Position numbers and translations under genes: made by a program. Source: DATEAV01 sp964575425 (lineage in GTDB: Bacteria; Chloroflexota; Anaerolineae; Anaerolineales; E44-bin32). Taken from it: DNA of 57,970 bases. The notes below the pieces were generated by a model, which was not told where the DNA came from, did no database searches, and was given only the letters and a program-made list of their open reading frames with translations. The DNA is taken from the NCBI GenBank assembly GCA_964575425.1, contig CAZNRD010000018.1:1-57970 (forward strand). Reading direction: 5' to 3'. Shown piece after piece: positions 47,640-56,130 of the stretch. Position 1 is the stretch's first letter, and each line of letters begins with the position of its first letter.

Positions 47640-48818
47640 TCACCACGGCTGGCGCGGCGTCGAGAGAAAGATCGGCCCGCTCTCGCCGACAGCGACGTTG
47701 TCTTCGATGCGAATGCCTCCGAACTCCGGGATGTACACGCCCGGTTCGACGCTCGCCACCATGCCCGCTTGCAGCGTGCCGCTGGCACCCGGCATCAGGA
47801 ACGGGATGAACTCGTGGTAGCGCAGGCCGACGCCGTGGCCGGTGATGTGGACGAAATACTGCGCCAGCCCCGCCTGCTCCAGGGCTTTGCGCGCCGCCGT
47901 GTCGGGATCGGCCCAGCCAGCTCCAGCGCGCATCTCCCGGGCTGCCGCCTGCTGCGCCTCGAGCACGGCGTTGTATACCTCGCGCTGGCGCGGCGTCGGC
48001 TCGCCGGCGATGGCGACGTAGGTCAGATCGGACCAGTAGCCGTCGACAACTGTCGCCAGCTCGACCATCACGATGTCGCCGGCCTCGACGCGGTGCGCGG
48101 TGGAAGGCACGAGCAAGGTGCCCTTGGAGCTGTTCACCGGACCCGCACCGACCTCGGCAGAGGCGCGCACCAGACGGGCCCCGTGATGGCCGGGCCCGGC
48201 CGCCCTTATGCGGCCCTCGACCAGCGCCCCGATCTCGGCCTCGCTCTGCCCGGGCTTGAGCCCCTCCAGGAAGGCTCTCATCCCCATCTCGGCGATTTCA
48301 TTCGCCAGACGGAGCTTGCCGATCTCATATTCCGTCTTCACTGCCCGCGCCGACTGCAAGACATCGGCGGCATCGACCAGATCGGCCTCGCGAAAGACAT
48401 CGGCCAGCAGAGTCCACCAGGGGAACGAGGGCACCACGGGTTCGGCGGCGCGGTAGGTCGGGCCGACGACCTCGAAGCCACGCTCCACGCCGATACGCGC
48501 CTTGGCCAGGTCGAGTTTCTTCTTCAGAGGCTCCAACAACTGGCGGTAGCTCTGCCCCAGGTCAGGGTCTTTGAGGAGTCCCCATCCGAACGCGGTGACC
48601 TCGGCCCAGTCGGGGTCGGTGTATTCGGCCTCGACCTCGGGCACGAAGAGCAGAGGCTTTCCGCTTGTTCCCAGGACGGCCACGGAAAAGCCATGATGGG
48701 GCCAGTAGTCCGTCAGGTAAACGACGTTTTCGGGCAGACGGCAGATGAGCGCCTGCAGCCCGACTTCCCGCATTCGTTCTTGCAGGCGCTCACGCCGCGA
48801 AGTGTCCACGAAGGCCAT
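47640..48818 (-). CDS. M24-family (Xaa-Pro peptidase-like) metallohydrolase
   Basis: 392 aa, with a creatinase N-terminal domain (1-140) and a pita-bread C-terminal domain. Expected metal ligands: D264 (GYWSDLT), H328 (ITGHGVGLRYHE), E358 (VEPGVYIP) and E372 (IRIEDNVAV). The position normally holding the first Asp (D-x-G-a) reads E253 in IVMVELATVVDG, a conservative change at a metal ligand. It may still be a dipeptidase, or a creatinase-like or lactonase-like relative. In a sugar operon its role is not obvious. Confidence 0.85.
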   Translation of the reverse strand: MAFVDTSRRERLQERMREVGLQALICRLPENVVYLTDYWPHHGFSVAVLGTSGKPLLFVPEVEAEYTDPDWAEVTAFGWGLLKDPDLGQSYRQLLEPLKKKLDLAKARIGVERGFEVVGPTYRAAEPVVPSFPWWTLLADVFREADLVDAADVLQSARAVKTEYEIGKLRLANEIAEMGMRAFLEGLKPGQSEAEIGALVEGRIRAAGPGHHGARLVRASAEVGAGPVNSSKGTLLVPSTAHRVEAGDIVMVELATVVDGYWSDLTYVAIAGEPTPRQREVYNAVLEAQQAAAREMRAGAGWADPDTAARKALEQAGLAQYFVHITGHGVGLRYHEFIPFLMPGASGTLQAGMVASVEPGVYIPEFGGIRIEDNVAVGESGPIFLSTPRQPW

Positions 48819-48840
48819 GGCGCTCGCCTCCTTTCCTCCT

Positions 48841-49938
48841 TCAGGATGCCCCCAGGGGCGGCATCACCCGGATTCCAGTTCCCGCGTCGAACAGCAACGC
48901 CCGCTCGGCAGGGATGCGGATCCCGAGCCGTGTCCCCGGGCGGGCGTCGAGCTCGAGGGGGAGGATGGCCTTGATGACCGTGGTCTGGTCGAGGCGCAGG
49001 TCGACGATCTGCTCCTCGCCCAGAAGCTGGACGATCTCGACTGTGACGGGGATGTCTTCCCCCGTCACGCCGCTGCGCGCCAACAGGTGCTCGGGACGGA
49101 TGCCGAGCACGACCTTCGAAGGCAGCGAGCCCGCGCCCGTGCGCGGCAGCGTCAGCCGGAACCCAGGATGGATGACCTCCACCCAGGCACCTTTGTCCTC
49201 CAGTTCGCCCGGCAGCAAGTTCATGGCCGGGCTGCCGACGAACGAGGCGGCGAACGACGACGCCGGGCGCTCGTATACGTCGTAGGGGCTTCCCGTCTGC
49301 TCCTCGCGGCCTCCGCGCACCACCATGATGCGGTCCGCCATCCCAACGGCTTCTTCGAAGTCGTGGGTGGCGTAGATCATCGTCTGGCGGGTCTCCAGCT
49401 GCAGGCGCTTGAGCTCGTTGCTCATCTCCTGGCGGATCTTGGCGTCGAGGTCCGTGAAGGGTTGATCGAGCAGCAGCACCCGCGGGCGCCGGACAAGCGC
49501 CCGGCCGACGGCGACGCGCCGCCTCTCGCCTCCGCTGAAGGTGCCAGGCCGCCGCTGCAGCAGATGGTCGATGCGCAGCAGTCTCGCCACCTCCCGCACC
49601 CGCTGCTCGATCTCGCCTTTGGGGAGACGGCGCAGCCGCAGCGGATGGGCGATGTTGTTGAAGGCGCTCCAGTGCGGATAGAGGGCCAGGTCTTCAAAGA
49701 CCATGGCCACGTCGCGGTCCATGGGGTGGACCCCATTCATCGACTCGTCCCCGAGCCAGATTTCGCCGGCGTCCGGCTTCTCAAGGCCAGCGATCAGCCG
49801 CAGCGTTGTGGTCTTGCCGGCGCCAGGCGGCCCGAGCAGGCAGAAGAACTCGCCGTCGGCCACCTCGAAGCCCAGGTCTTGCACGGCGGGGGTGGAGCCA
49901 AAGGCCTTGCGCAGTCCAACGACGCGAACGCGTGACAT
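48841..49938 (-). CDS. CUT1-type ABC importer ATPase 1, with E-to-Q Walker B
   Basis: 365 aa, MalK/UgpC size with C-terminal regulatory domain (TOBE-like, LGIRPEHLLA). Walker A GPPGAGKT (36-43) and signature FSGGE (134-138) are intact, as is H192 (THDFEEA). However Walker B reads LLLDQP, with Gln159 in place of the catalytic Glu, and the Q-loop reads MVFEDLALYPHW, with Glu82 in place of Gln; both were checked in the nucleotides. This makes its own ATP site probably hydrolysis-poor. It should pair with the ATPase at 49938, whose stop codon shares one base with this start. Confidence 0.92.
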   Translation of the reverse strand: MSRVRVVGLRKAFGSTPAVQDLGFEVADGEFFCLLGPPGAGKTTTLRLIAGLEKPDAGEIWLGDESMNGVHPMDRDVAMVFEDLALYPHWSAFNNIAHPLRLRRLPKGEIEQRVREVARLLRIDHLLQRRPGTFSGGERRRVAVGRALVRRPRVLLLDQPFTDLDAKIRQEMSNELKRLQLETRQTMIYATHDFEEAVGMADRIMVVRGGREEQTGSPYDVYERPASSFAASFVGSPAMNLLPGELEDKGAWVEVIHPGFRLTLPRTGAGSLPSKVVLGIRPEHLLARSGVTGEDIPVTVEIVQLLGEEQIVDLRLDQTTVIKAILPLELDARPGTRLGIRIPAERALLFDAGTGIRVMPPLGAS

Positions 49939-51050
49939 CAGAGGATTGCCCTCCCGCTGGCACGGTCGAAGAGGTGGAGGTGACCCAGGTCGAAGGTCAG
50001 GCGGAGGCGATCTCCGGCCGCCAGCGGCACCACCGCCGGAACGACGGCCTTGATCAGCCCGCCGTCGATGCGCAGGTCGACGATCTTCTTGCGCGCCAGG
50101 GGCTGTATCAGATCGACCACGGCCGGGATGGCATCGCCAGGTGGAGGCTGGCCGTTCTCGACGATGTGCACCTGCTCCGGCCGCACACCCAGGACCAATT
50201 GCGGCGCAGCAAGTTTCGCCTCGATCTCGCCCCGCCGCGCCGTGATTTCCCAGCGCAGGTGCTCCCCCACAAGGAAGGCACGGCCGTCCTCCGTGCGGTA
50301 CTCCACCTCGATGAAGTTCATCGGGGGCCGGCCGATGAAGCCGGCCACAAACAGGTTGGCGGGAGCGTGGTACACCTGTCGCGGCGTGTCGAGCTGCTCG
50401 CAGCGGCCGGCGTTCATCACCAGGATGCGGTCCCCCATGGTCATCGCCTCCTCCTGATCGTGCGTGACGTAGACCATGGTGCGGCCCAGCGTGACCTGCC
50501 AGCGCTTGAGCTCGCCGCGCATTGCCTCGCGCAGGCCCGGGCGAAAGTTGTTCAGCGGTTCGTCCAAGAGGAGCACCTGAGGATCTGTGGCCAGCGTGCG
50601 CGCCAGCGCGACGCGCTGCATGGCGCTCAGGTCCAGCCGCCGCGCCTTCTGGCTCAGGACGTCGGTCAGCTCCAGAGCGGCGGCGACCTCCCGGACCTTG
50701 CGGTCGATTTCGCCGGGAGGCAGCCTGCGCACCCTGAGCCCGAAGGCCAGGTTGTCGTGGACCGTCATGTGCCAGAACAGGGCATAGTTCTGGAAGACGA
50801 AGCCGACGTTGCGCGCCTGCGGCGGAAGACCGGTGATGCGCTTTCCGCGCAGGTGGATCTCGCCCGAGGTGGGCGCCTCCAGCCCGGCGATCATGCGCAG
50901 CGTTGTCGTCTTGCCGCAGCCGGAAGGCCCGAGGAAGCACAGGAATTCGCCCTCGGCTACCTGTAGGTCCAGCCCCTCCACAGCCACCAGGCCGTTGAAT
51001 TCCTTGCGCAGCCTCTCGAGGGTGATCAGTGCCGGCGCTGAACCTTCCAT
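49938..51050 (-). CDS. CUT1-type ABC importer ATPase 2, with degenerate signature motif
   Basis: 370 aa. Walker A GPSGCGKT (41-48), Q-loop Q87 (FVFQNYALF), Walker B LLLDEP with E164, and H197 are all canonical. The ABC signature, normally LSGGQ before QRVALAR, reads DLSAM (140-144) and the D-loop reads NNFRP instead of SNLDA. Its C-terminal half has LGVRPEQVHIV of the UgpC/MalK regulatory domain. Each protein thus lacks what the other retains. The tandem arrangement resembles GlpS/GlpT of rhizobial glycerol importers. Confidence 0.92.
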   Translation of the reverse strand: MEGSAPALITLERLRKEFNGLVAVEGLDLQVAEGEFLCFLGPSGCGKTTTLRMIAGLEAPTSGEIHLRGKRITGLPPQARNVGFVFQNYALFWHMTVHDNLAFGLRVRRLPPGEIDRKVREVAAALELTDVLSQKARRLDLSAMQRVALARTLATDPQVLLLDEPLNNFRPGLREAMRGELKRWQVTLGRTMVYVTHDQEEAMTMGDRILVMNAGRCEQLDTPRQVYHAPANLFVAGFIGRPPMNFIEVEYRTEDGRAFLVGEHLRWEITARRGEIEAKLAAPQLVLGVRPEQVHIVENGQPPPGDAIPAVVDLIQPLARKKIVDLRIDGGLIKAVVPAVVPLAAGDRLRLTFDLGHLHLFDRASGRAIL

Positions 51051-51054
51051 GCCG

Positions 51055-51933
51055 TTACTCCCGCACCAGACCGAAGGTGAAACCGGTAACCAGGTGTCGC
51101 TGGATGATGTAGCCAGCGATCACGACCGGGATCGAGGCCACGATGCCGAGGGCGGCCATCGGACCGTAGAACCGACCGACAGCCCCGACATAGCGGCTCA
51201 CCTGCACGGGAATGGTGATCGCCTCTCGCGATGTGAAGACCTGAGCCAGCAGGAACTCGGTCCAATTGAGGATGAAGACGAACAGGGCGGTGGCTGCCAG
51301 GCCGCCGCTCACCAACGGCAGTGTAATGGTCAGCAGAACGCGCAGAGGGCTGGCGCCGTCCAGAATGGCCGCCTCCTCCACATGCCGGGGCACGCCCTCG
51401 ATGAAGCCGCGCATCATCCACAGCGAGAAGGCGATGGTAAACCCGGTATACATCAAGATCAGCGCCAGCTGCGTGTCGATCAGCCCCAGCACACGGAAGT
51501 AGACGAGCAGCGGGACAGCGAAGGCCACCGGGGGAAACATGCGCGTCGTCAAGACGAAAAGCGGCAGGATGGCCCCGCCCGCCCGATAGCGCGAGACGCC
51601 GTAGGCCGCCAGCGTGCCAATGAGCACCGAAGCCAGCGTGGAGATCGGGACAATGAGCAGGCTGTTGACGAAGGCCCTGGTCACCGGCTCGGCTGAGCTG
51701 ACCATGGCGCCAATCGTGCCGACGGGGTTGCCGGGCTGAAAGAGGATGATGTAGTTGCTGAAGGTCGGCTCAAGCGGCACCAGCGTCGGTGGATAGGCGT
51801 TCCATTCGGGCGGCGGCTTGAGCGAGACCGACAAGACCCATGTCAGCGGGAGGAGAAAGACCACACAGATCAGCAGCCCAGCGGCAAAGAGCAGGATCCC
51901 CCTCGTGGGCCCTGTGGGTTTGACGCCCTTCAT
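51055..51933 (-). CDS. CUT1-type ABC sugar importer permease (MalG-like)
   Basis: 292 aa, six helices. LLPLTWVLSVSLKPPPEW at the first helix end is MalG-type; the coupling motif is EEAAILDGASPLRVLLTITLPL. FILNWTEFLLAQVF is typical of the fifth helix. The start is 16 bp after the second permease stop, and its stop lies 4 bp before ATPase 2. Transports the substrate with the MalF-like partner. Confidence 0.92.
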   Translation of the reverse strand: MKGVKPTGPTRGILLFAAGLLICVVFLLPLTWVLSVSLKPPPEWNAYPPTLVPLEPTFSNYIILFQPGNPVGTIGAMVSSAEPVTRAFVNSLLIVPISTLASVLIGTLAAYGVSRYRAGGAILPLFVLTTRMFPPVAFAVPLLVYFRVLGLIDTQLALILMYTGFTIAFSLWMMRGFIEGVPRHVEEAAILDGASPLRVLLTITLPLVSGGLAATALFVFILNWTEFLLAQVFTSREAITIPVQVSRYVGAVGRFYGPMAALGIVASIPVVIAGYIIQRHLVTGFTFGLVRE

Positions 51934-51949
51934 GCCTGCCTCCTAGCCA

Positions 51950-52897
51950 TTACTCGCGTCCCAACGACCGGACGGCGCGGTTGGTGATCAGGCTGATCAG
52001 GATCAGGATGAGCACGGCTATGGCTGCGGCGTACGACAGTTGGCCGAAGAGGAAGCCCACCCGGTAGATGTAGAGGGAGATCGTCTCGGTGGCTGTGCCT
52101 GGCCCGCCACCGGTCATAATGAACACCAGATCGAAGATCTTGAAGGCCTCCAGGGCGCGGATGACCAGCGCCACGATGATCACCGGGCGGAGCATGGGCA
52201 GGGTGATGTGGCGGAATATCTGCCAGCGGCTGGCGCCGAGTGTCATGGCCGCCTCGACCGGGTCTTTGGGCAGCGCTGCCAGGCCCGAATACAGGATGAG
52301 GAAGAGAAATGGAGTCCACTGCCAGACGTCTCCGACGATAATCGAGGCGATGGCCAGGGGCGGGTGCTTGAACCACTCCACCGCCGCGCCGGGGCCGAGA
52401 AGCTGAGTGAGCACGTAGTTCACCGGGCCGCGGTCGAGGAAGAGCAGGTAGAATGTCAGGCCAACGACCACCCAGGGGAGCATCATCGGGTAGAGGATGA
52501 CGGAGGTCATGAGGCGCTTGCCGGGGATGTTGCGCAAGAAGAAGAGCGCCAGGCCCAGGCCGATGAGGAACTCGAGCGTGACGGCGACCACAACGATGCC
52601 GGCCGAGCGGCCGACGGCGGCCCAGAAGCGGGTGTCGGTGAGGATCTTGGCGTAGTTGCCCAGGAAGGCGAACGGAGCCTCCCACCAGTCCACGCCCATG
52701 CGCGGCTCCCAGGCGACGACGCTCAGGTACAGCACGATCAGGGTGGGGATGATCAGCAGGAACCACAGCAGAAGCTGCATCGGGGCGATGAGCGCGGTCC
52801 CAAAGCGTCTCTCCGAGGTCAGGGCCCGCTCGAGGCGGGCCAGTAGCGGCAGCTGGCTCGGGTGAGACGTCCGGCCGGTTGCGGTAGAGACGCTCAT
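51950..52897 (-). CDS. CUT1-type ABC sugar importer permease (MalF-like)
   Basis: 315 aa. GTALIAPMQLLLWFLLIIPTL is the first helix, ending in LYLSVVAWEPRMG. The coupling motif is VEAAMTLGASRWQIFRHITLPMLRP and the C-terminal segment IFDLVFIMTGGGPGTATETI is a strong CUT1 hallmark. A 69-bp gap with a hairpin separates it from the binding protein upstream. Confidence 0.92.
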   Translation of the reverse strand: MSVSTATGRTSHPSQLPLLARLERALTSERRFGTALIAPMQLLLWFLLIIPTLIVLYLSVVAWEPRMGVDWWEAPFAFLGNYAKILTDTRFWAAVGRSAGIVVVAVTLEFLIGLGLALFFLRNIPGKRLMTSVILYPMMLPWVVVGLTFYLLFLDRGPVNYVLTQLLGPGAAVEWFKHPPLAIASIIVGDVWQWTPFLFLILYSGLAALPKDPVEAAMTLGASRWQIFRHITLPMLRPVIIVALVIRALEAFKIFDLVFIMTGGGPGTATETISLYIYRVGFLFGQLSYAAAIAVLILILISLITNRAVRSLGRE

Positions 52898-52921
52898 GGC
52901 GTCACCTTCCTCGCGGGCGAG

Positions 52922-52952
52922 GAGGAGGCCGGAGGCAGGCTCCGGCCTCCTC
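52922..52952 (-). promoter_or_regulatory. Perfect 13-bp hairpin between binding-protein gene and permease
   Basis: GAGGAGGCCGGAG (52922-52934) is followed by GCAGG and the exact reverse complement (52940-52952). It forms in the transcript 14 nt after the stop of the binding protein and 24 nt before the permease start. No T-run follows. As in other importer operons, it probably protects the 3' end of the binding-protein mRNA or limits read-through so more binding protein is made. Confidence 0.7.
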
Positions 52953-52966
52953 GCTGTCTGGGCCGC

Positions 52967-54514
52967 TCAGGCGGGGAACTTCCCCAGCGAGCGCCACAGG
53001 TCCTGGATGGCCTGCGGATAGCTGCTGCGCTCGCTGCGCCAGGCCTCGATCTGGCCCAGGCGGCCGATGCGGTCGGTGATCTGCTGCCAGGCCTCGGCCG
53101 TGTCGCGCAGGGCGGCCTCGGCCCTCTTCTGGCCGGCGAAGGCCTGCTGCAGATTGAGGTTGAGGTTGTCCAGGTACTCGGCCGCGCCCCGCAGCGAGAT
53201 GTCGGGGAACGAGACCTCGGTCAGCCGGAGCAGGACGGGCATGAACTCGGCGCCATAGGCCTGCTTCATGGCATCGGCCTCGAACCACGGACGGCGGAAG
53301 GGGTCGAGCGTGCCGACGCGGGCGATGGCCTCCCCGCCGACGGTCGGGCCGGTGAACCACTGGATGAAGCAGTAGGCGGCCTCGGGCGCCTTGCCGTAGC
53401 GGGAGACGCTGAAGCTCCAGCCCACGACATGGGGGTCCGCCCGCACCAGCGTCCCGTCGTGCATCGTGCCCGGGACGTCCATGTAGCCGACTTTGCCGGC
53501 GATCTTTGACGTGCTCGGGTCCTGCGCCCACTTCCCCAGGCTCGCCCACGCCCAGGCGAAGAAGACGGAGCCTTCGGGGAAGCGGCTGTAGGCACCCGCC
53601 CAGTCGCCGGTGACGGCGTCCGGCCACATGTGGTTCTGGGTCAGACGGATCTGCTCCTCCAGGGCGGTCACGCCCTCATCGGAGACGATGAGGGGGTCCA
53701 TGTTGTCGTCGAAGTAGGCGCCCCCCTTGGAGACGAAGCGGGCGGCCCAGGCGGTGTAGGCGAAGTAGCGCTCGGCGTACATGTGGGCGCCCCGGATTCC
53801 TTCGTCCGGCCGGTCGAAGAAGGCGATCCACTCGTCGAACTCCTGCCAGGTCTGAGGGATCGCCAGCTTGCGCCCGTAGCGCCCTTCGAAGGCCGCTGCC
53901 TCGGCCGGATCTTCCATCATATCCTTGCGGTAGAACAGGCTGAAGGCATCGTCGTCGGCGCCGATGGCATAACGGCGGCCCTTGTAGAGCGTGGTGAAGC
54001 GATCGAGCGGCGCCACGTAGGCGTTGGGGCCATGATCGATTTCGGGATCGAACTTCGCCCACCAATCGGTCTGGTCAACGATCAGGCCGGCTTCGGCCAT
54101 GTCGCCGATCCAGTTGCAGAAGGTGAGGAAGATGTCGTAGTCACCGGTGCGGACCACGGCCTCGTTCATGGCCCGGGTGTAGATATCCGATTCGAGCCCG
54201 ACCTCGGCGCTGACGAAGTTCAGGCCGGTCAGGCGGTTCCATTCCTCGAGCGCGGGGACGATGTTGTTGCGCTGGCCGGAGTGATGCATGATCGTGAAGG
54301 TATCGCCGTCCTTGACCACGCCGGCTTCCTTGAGGGCACGGATGCCATTCAGCGCGCGCTCTTCCGGCGTGGCGCCTTCCACGGCAGCAGCCGGGGCCGG
54401 CGCCACAGGCGTGGCCGCTCGCGGCGCGCAGCCGGCGGCCACCAAACCCGAGGCTGCCAGCGCGCTGGCCTTCAAGAACTGACGGCGGGAAAACCCGCCT
54501 CTCAGGCTCGCCAT
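52967..54514 (-). CDS. CUT1-type solute-binding lipoprotein with twin-arginine signal
   Basis: 515 aa. The signal has SRRQFLKASA (R10-R11) and a lipobox LVAAGC (Cys29), so a Tat-exported lipoprotein. A Pro/Ala linker leads to the mature fold with ALNGIRALKEAGVVKDGD, NWIGDMAEAGLIVDQTDWW, KGRRYAIGADDDAFSLFYRKD and AIPQTWQEFDEW, all typical of family 1 sugar-binding proteins. Strong Shine-Dalgarno AAAGGAGGGAAG precedes ATG 54514. Substrate not known; glycerol-type or sugar-acid substrates are possible. Confidence 0.92.
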   Translation of the reverse strand: MASLRGGFSRRQFLKASALAASGLVAAGCAPRAATPVAPAPAAAVEGATPEERALNGIRALKEAGVVKDGDTFTIMHHSGQRNNIVPALEEWNRLTGLNFVSAEVGLESDIYTRAMNEAVVRTGDYDIFLTFCNWIGDMAEAGLIVDQTDWWAKFDPEIDHGPNAYVAPLDRFTTLYKGRRYAIGADDDAFSLFYRKDMMEDPAEAAAFEGRYGRKLAIPQTWQEFDEWIAFFDRPDEGIRGAHMYAERYFAYTAWAARFVSKGGAYFDDNMDPLIVSDEGVTALEEQIRLTQNHMWPDAVTGDWAGAYSRFPEGSVFFAWAWASLGKWAQDPSTSKIAGKVGYMDVPGTMHDGTLVRADPHVVGWSFSVSRYGKAPEAAYCFIQWFTGPTVGGEAIARVGTLDPFRRPWFEADAMKQAYGAEFMPVLLRLTEVSFPDISLRGAAEYLDNLNLNLQQAFAGQKRAEAALRDTAEAWQQITDRIGRLGQIEAWRSERSSYPQAIQDLWRSLGKFPA

Positions 54515-54603
54515 GGTGTCTTCCCTCCTTTTGTGTCATTCAGAAGACGGCAGAGGACCTGAGTACGCTTACCCTGCGCTTGTTTCGCTCTTCTCCTCCT
54601 TCT

Positions 54604-54618
54604 CGCCGGGCGCCGGCG
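54604..54618 (-). other. Small hairpin just after the RraA-like stop codon
   Basis: CGCCGG-GCG-CCGGCG (6-bp arms, 3-nt loop) begins at the base after the stop at 54619. No T-run, so not an intrinsic terminator; probably a short mRNA structure upstream of the binding-protein gene. Confidence 0.35.
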
Positions 54619-55299
54619 CTAGAGGCGGCCGAACTCCGCCAGCAGCTCCTCCACCGTGCGGCCCTGGCGAATCTTGACGCGCGTCTGTTCCTCGCGCGCA
54701 GCCTGCTCGCGCGCTCGCTCAAGCACCTCCACCGCTCGCTCCAGCGGGACGACGACCACTCCGATTTCGTCGCCCAGCACCAGATCACCGGGCCGGACCA
54801 GCATCCCGGCACACTGAACCGGCACGTTGATCTCGATCGGCTCCATTCGGCCGGAGAACGGCGTGTGCGTCGAGCGGGGGACGATGGCCTTGGAAAAGAT
54901 GAAGAATCCCAGATCGCGCGTCTCATCCGTGTCTCGGACGGCGCCATCGACGACGGCGCCGGCCACGCCTTTCACCTTGCACAGGCCCGACATCAACCCG
55001 CCCCAGACGGAGGTCTCGGTCTCACCGGCGGCGTCGACGACGATCACATCCCCTGCCTGCGCCACGGTCAGGGCATCGAGGCAATCGACCTGGTTGCCGG
55101 GCTCGAGGCGGACGGTGAGCGCCGGGCCGACGAAGCGCGTGTCCGTGGTCAGCGGCCGCAGGTAGCTGCGCATCACTCCCTGCCGCTCCTGCGCATCGGC
55201 CACAACGCAGGACGGGCTGTAGACCTTCAGCAGCTCTTTGAAGCCATCCAGCAATTCCGGCGGCGGATCCTGCGGGCGCGCCCGAATGACTCTAGTCAT
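54619..55299 (-). CDS. RraA-like (HMG/oxaloacetate aldolase-type) protein
   Basis: 226 aa. GDVIVVDAAGETETSVWGGL and GVAGAVVDGAVRDTDETRDLGF are the RraA-type core, with R122 and D123 as the probable pyruvate and metal ligands. Family members are class II aldolases (4-hydroxy-4-methyl-2-oxoglutarate) or oxaloacetate decarboxylases, or RNase E regulators. In a sugar-acid operon an aldolase that releases pyruvate is the better guess. Its start overlaps the IclR stop by 8 bp. Confidence 0.85.
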   Translation of the reverse strand: MTRVIRARPQDPPPELLDGFKELLKVYSPSCVVADAQERQGVMRSYLRPLTTDTRFVGPALTVRLEPGNQVDCLDALTVAQAGDVIVVDAAGETETSVWGGLMSGLCKVKGVAGAVVDGAVRDTDETRDLGFFIFSKAIVPRSTHTPFSGRMEPIEINVPVQCAGMLVRPGDLVLGDEIGVVVVPLERAVEVLERAREQAAREEQTRVKIRQGRTVEELLAEFGRL

Positions 55300-56116
55300 C
55301 GGTTCTTCTCGCCTCTTCCGCCCCTGCTGCTTCGGGGCTTCGATGGCCCAGGCGGTGGGAAATCGCTTCCGCGGCCTGCTGCACGCGCTCTATCAGCTGT
55401 CGCTGGTCTTCCAGCGGGTCCATGCGCGCCCCCGGTCCGCTGACGCTGACGGCGGCCACCACCTGACCGCTGAGGTCGAACACCGGCGCCGCCACGCAGC
55501 GCACCTCCGGCTCATGCTCCCCGTCGTCGATGCCATAGCCTTGCGCCCTCACCAACTCGAGGTGTTTCATCAGATCGGGAACCGTATGCAGGGTCTTGGA
55601 GGTATAGCGCTTCAGCCCCTGCACCTCGAAGTAGCGACGCGCCGCTTGGGGGTCACAGTGAGCCAGCAGCACTTTCCCCAGGCCGGTGCAGTGCGCGGGC
55701 GAGCGGCCGCCAACGCGCGACGACATCAGCCCGATGGCGTGGTGGCCGTGCAGTTTCTCCAGGTAGACCACCTCCATCTCGTCCAGGATCCCCAGGTGCA
55801 CGGTCTCACCGGTTTCATCGCGGAGGCGCTCCAGTTCGGGAAGGGCAACACGCCGCAGGTCGTTGCCCTCCAGGTAACTGCGGGCCATTTCCAACACCCC
55901 CAGGCCCAGGCGGTACTTCCCACCGCCGCGATCGCGCTCGAGCAGCGAATAGGCTGAGAGATTGACAAGCAGCCGGAAGGTCGTGCTGCGGCTCATCCCC
56001 AGATCGTCGCTCAACTCGGTGAGGTTGCGCGGCCTGCCGTCCGAAAGGAGCCGGAGCAGACGCACGGCCCGCTCCAGGACTCGGATTCTGTAATCGCGTG
56101 TGCCGCGCGTCCTCAT
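55292..56116 (-). CDS. IclR-family transcriptional regulator
   Basis: 274 aa. N-terminal winged helix-turn-helix at about 10-75: VLERAVRLLRLLSDGRPRNLTELSDDLGMSRSTTFRLLVNL is the DNA-binding region. The C-terminal effector domain begins GNDLRRVALPELERLRDETGETVHLGI and carries RSPAHCTGLGKVLLA, a family hallmark. It probably senses an intermediate of the sugar-acid pathway and controls the promoter at 57254-57282, 1.1 kb upstream. An ATTC-(10 nt)-GAAT half-dyad lies in that leader. Confidence 0.92.
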   Translation of the reverse strand: MRTRGTRDYRIRVLERAVRLLRLLSDGRPRNLTELSDDLGMSRSTTFRLLVNLSAYSLLERDRGGGKYRLGLGVLEMARSYLEGNDLRRVALPELERLRDETGETVHLGILDEMEVVYLEKLHGHHAIGLMSSRVGGRSPAHCTGLGKVLLAHCDPQAARRYFEVQGLKRYTSKTLHTVPDLMKHLELVRAQGYGIDDGEHEPEVRCVAAPVFDLSGQVVAAVSVSGPGARMDPLEDQRQLIERVQQAAEAISHRLGHRSPEAAGAEEARRTDD

Positions 56117-56130
56117 CGGCTCCCTCCACT

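Noticed and set aside
49939..50940. Upstream extension of the ATPase 1 frame
   Set aside because: Runs out of frame through ATPase 2, which has complete Walker motifs; ATG 49938 gives a full-length MalK-type protein.
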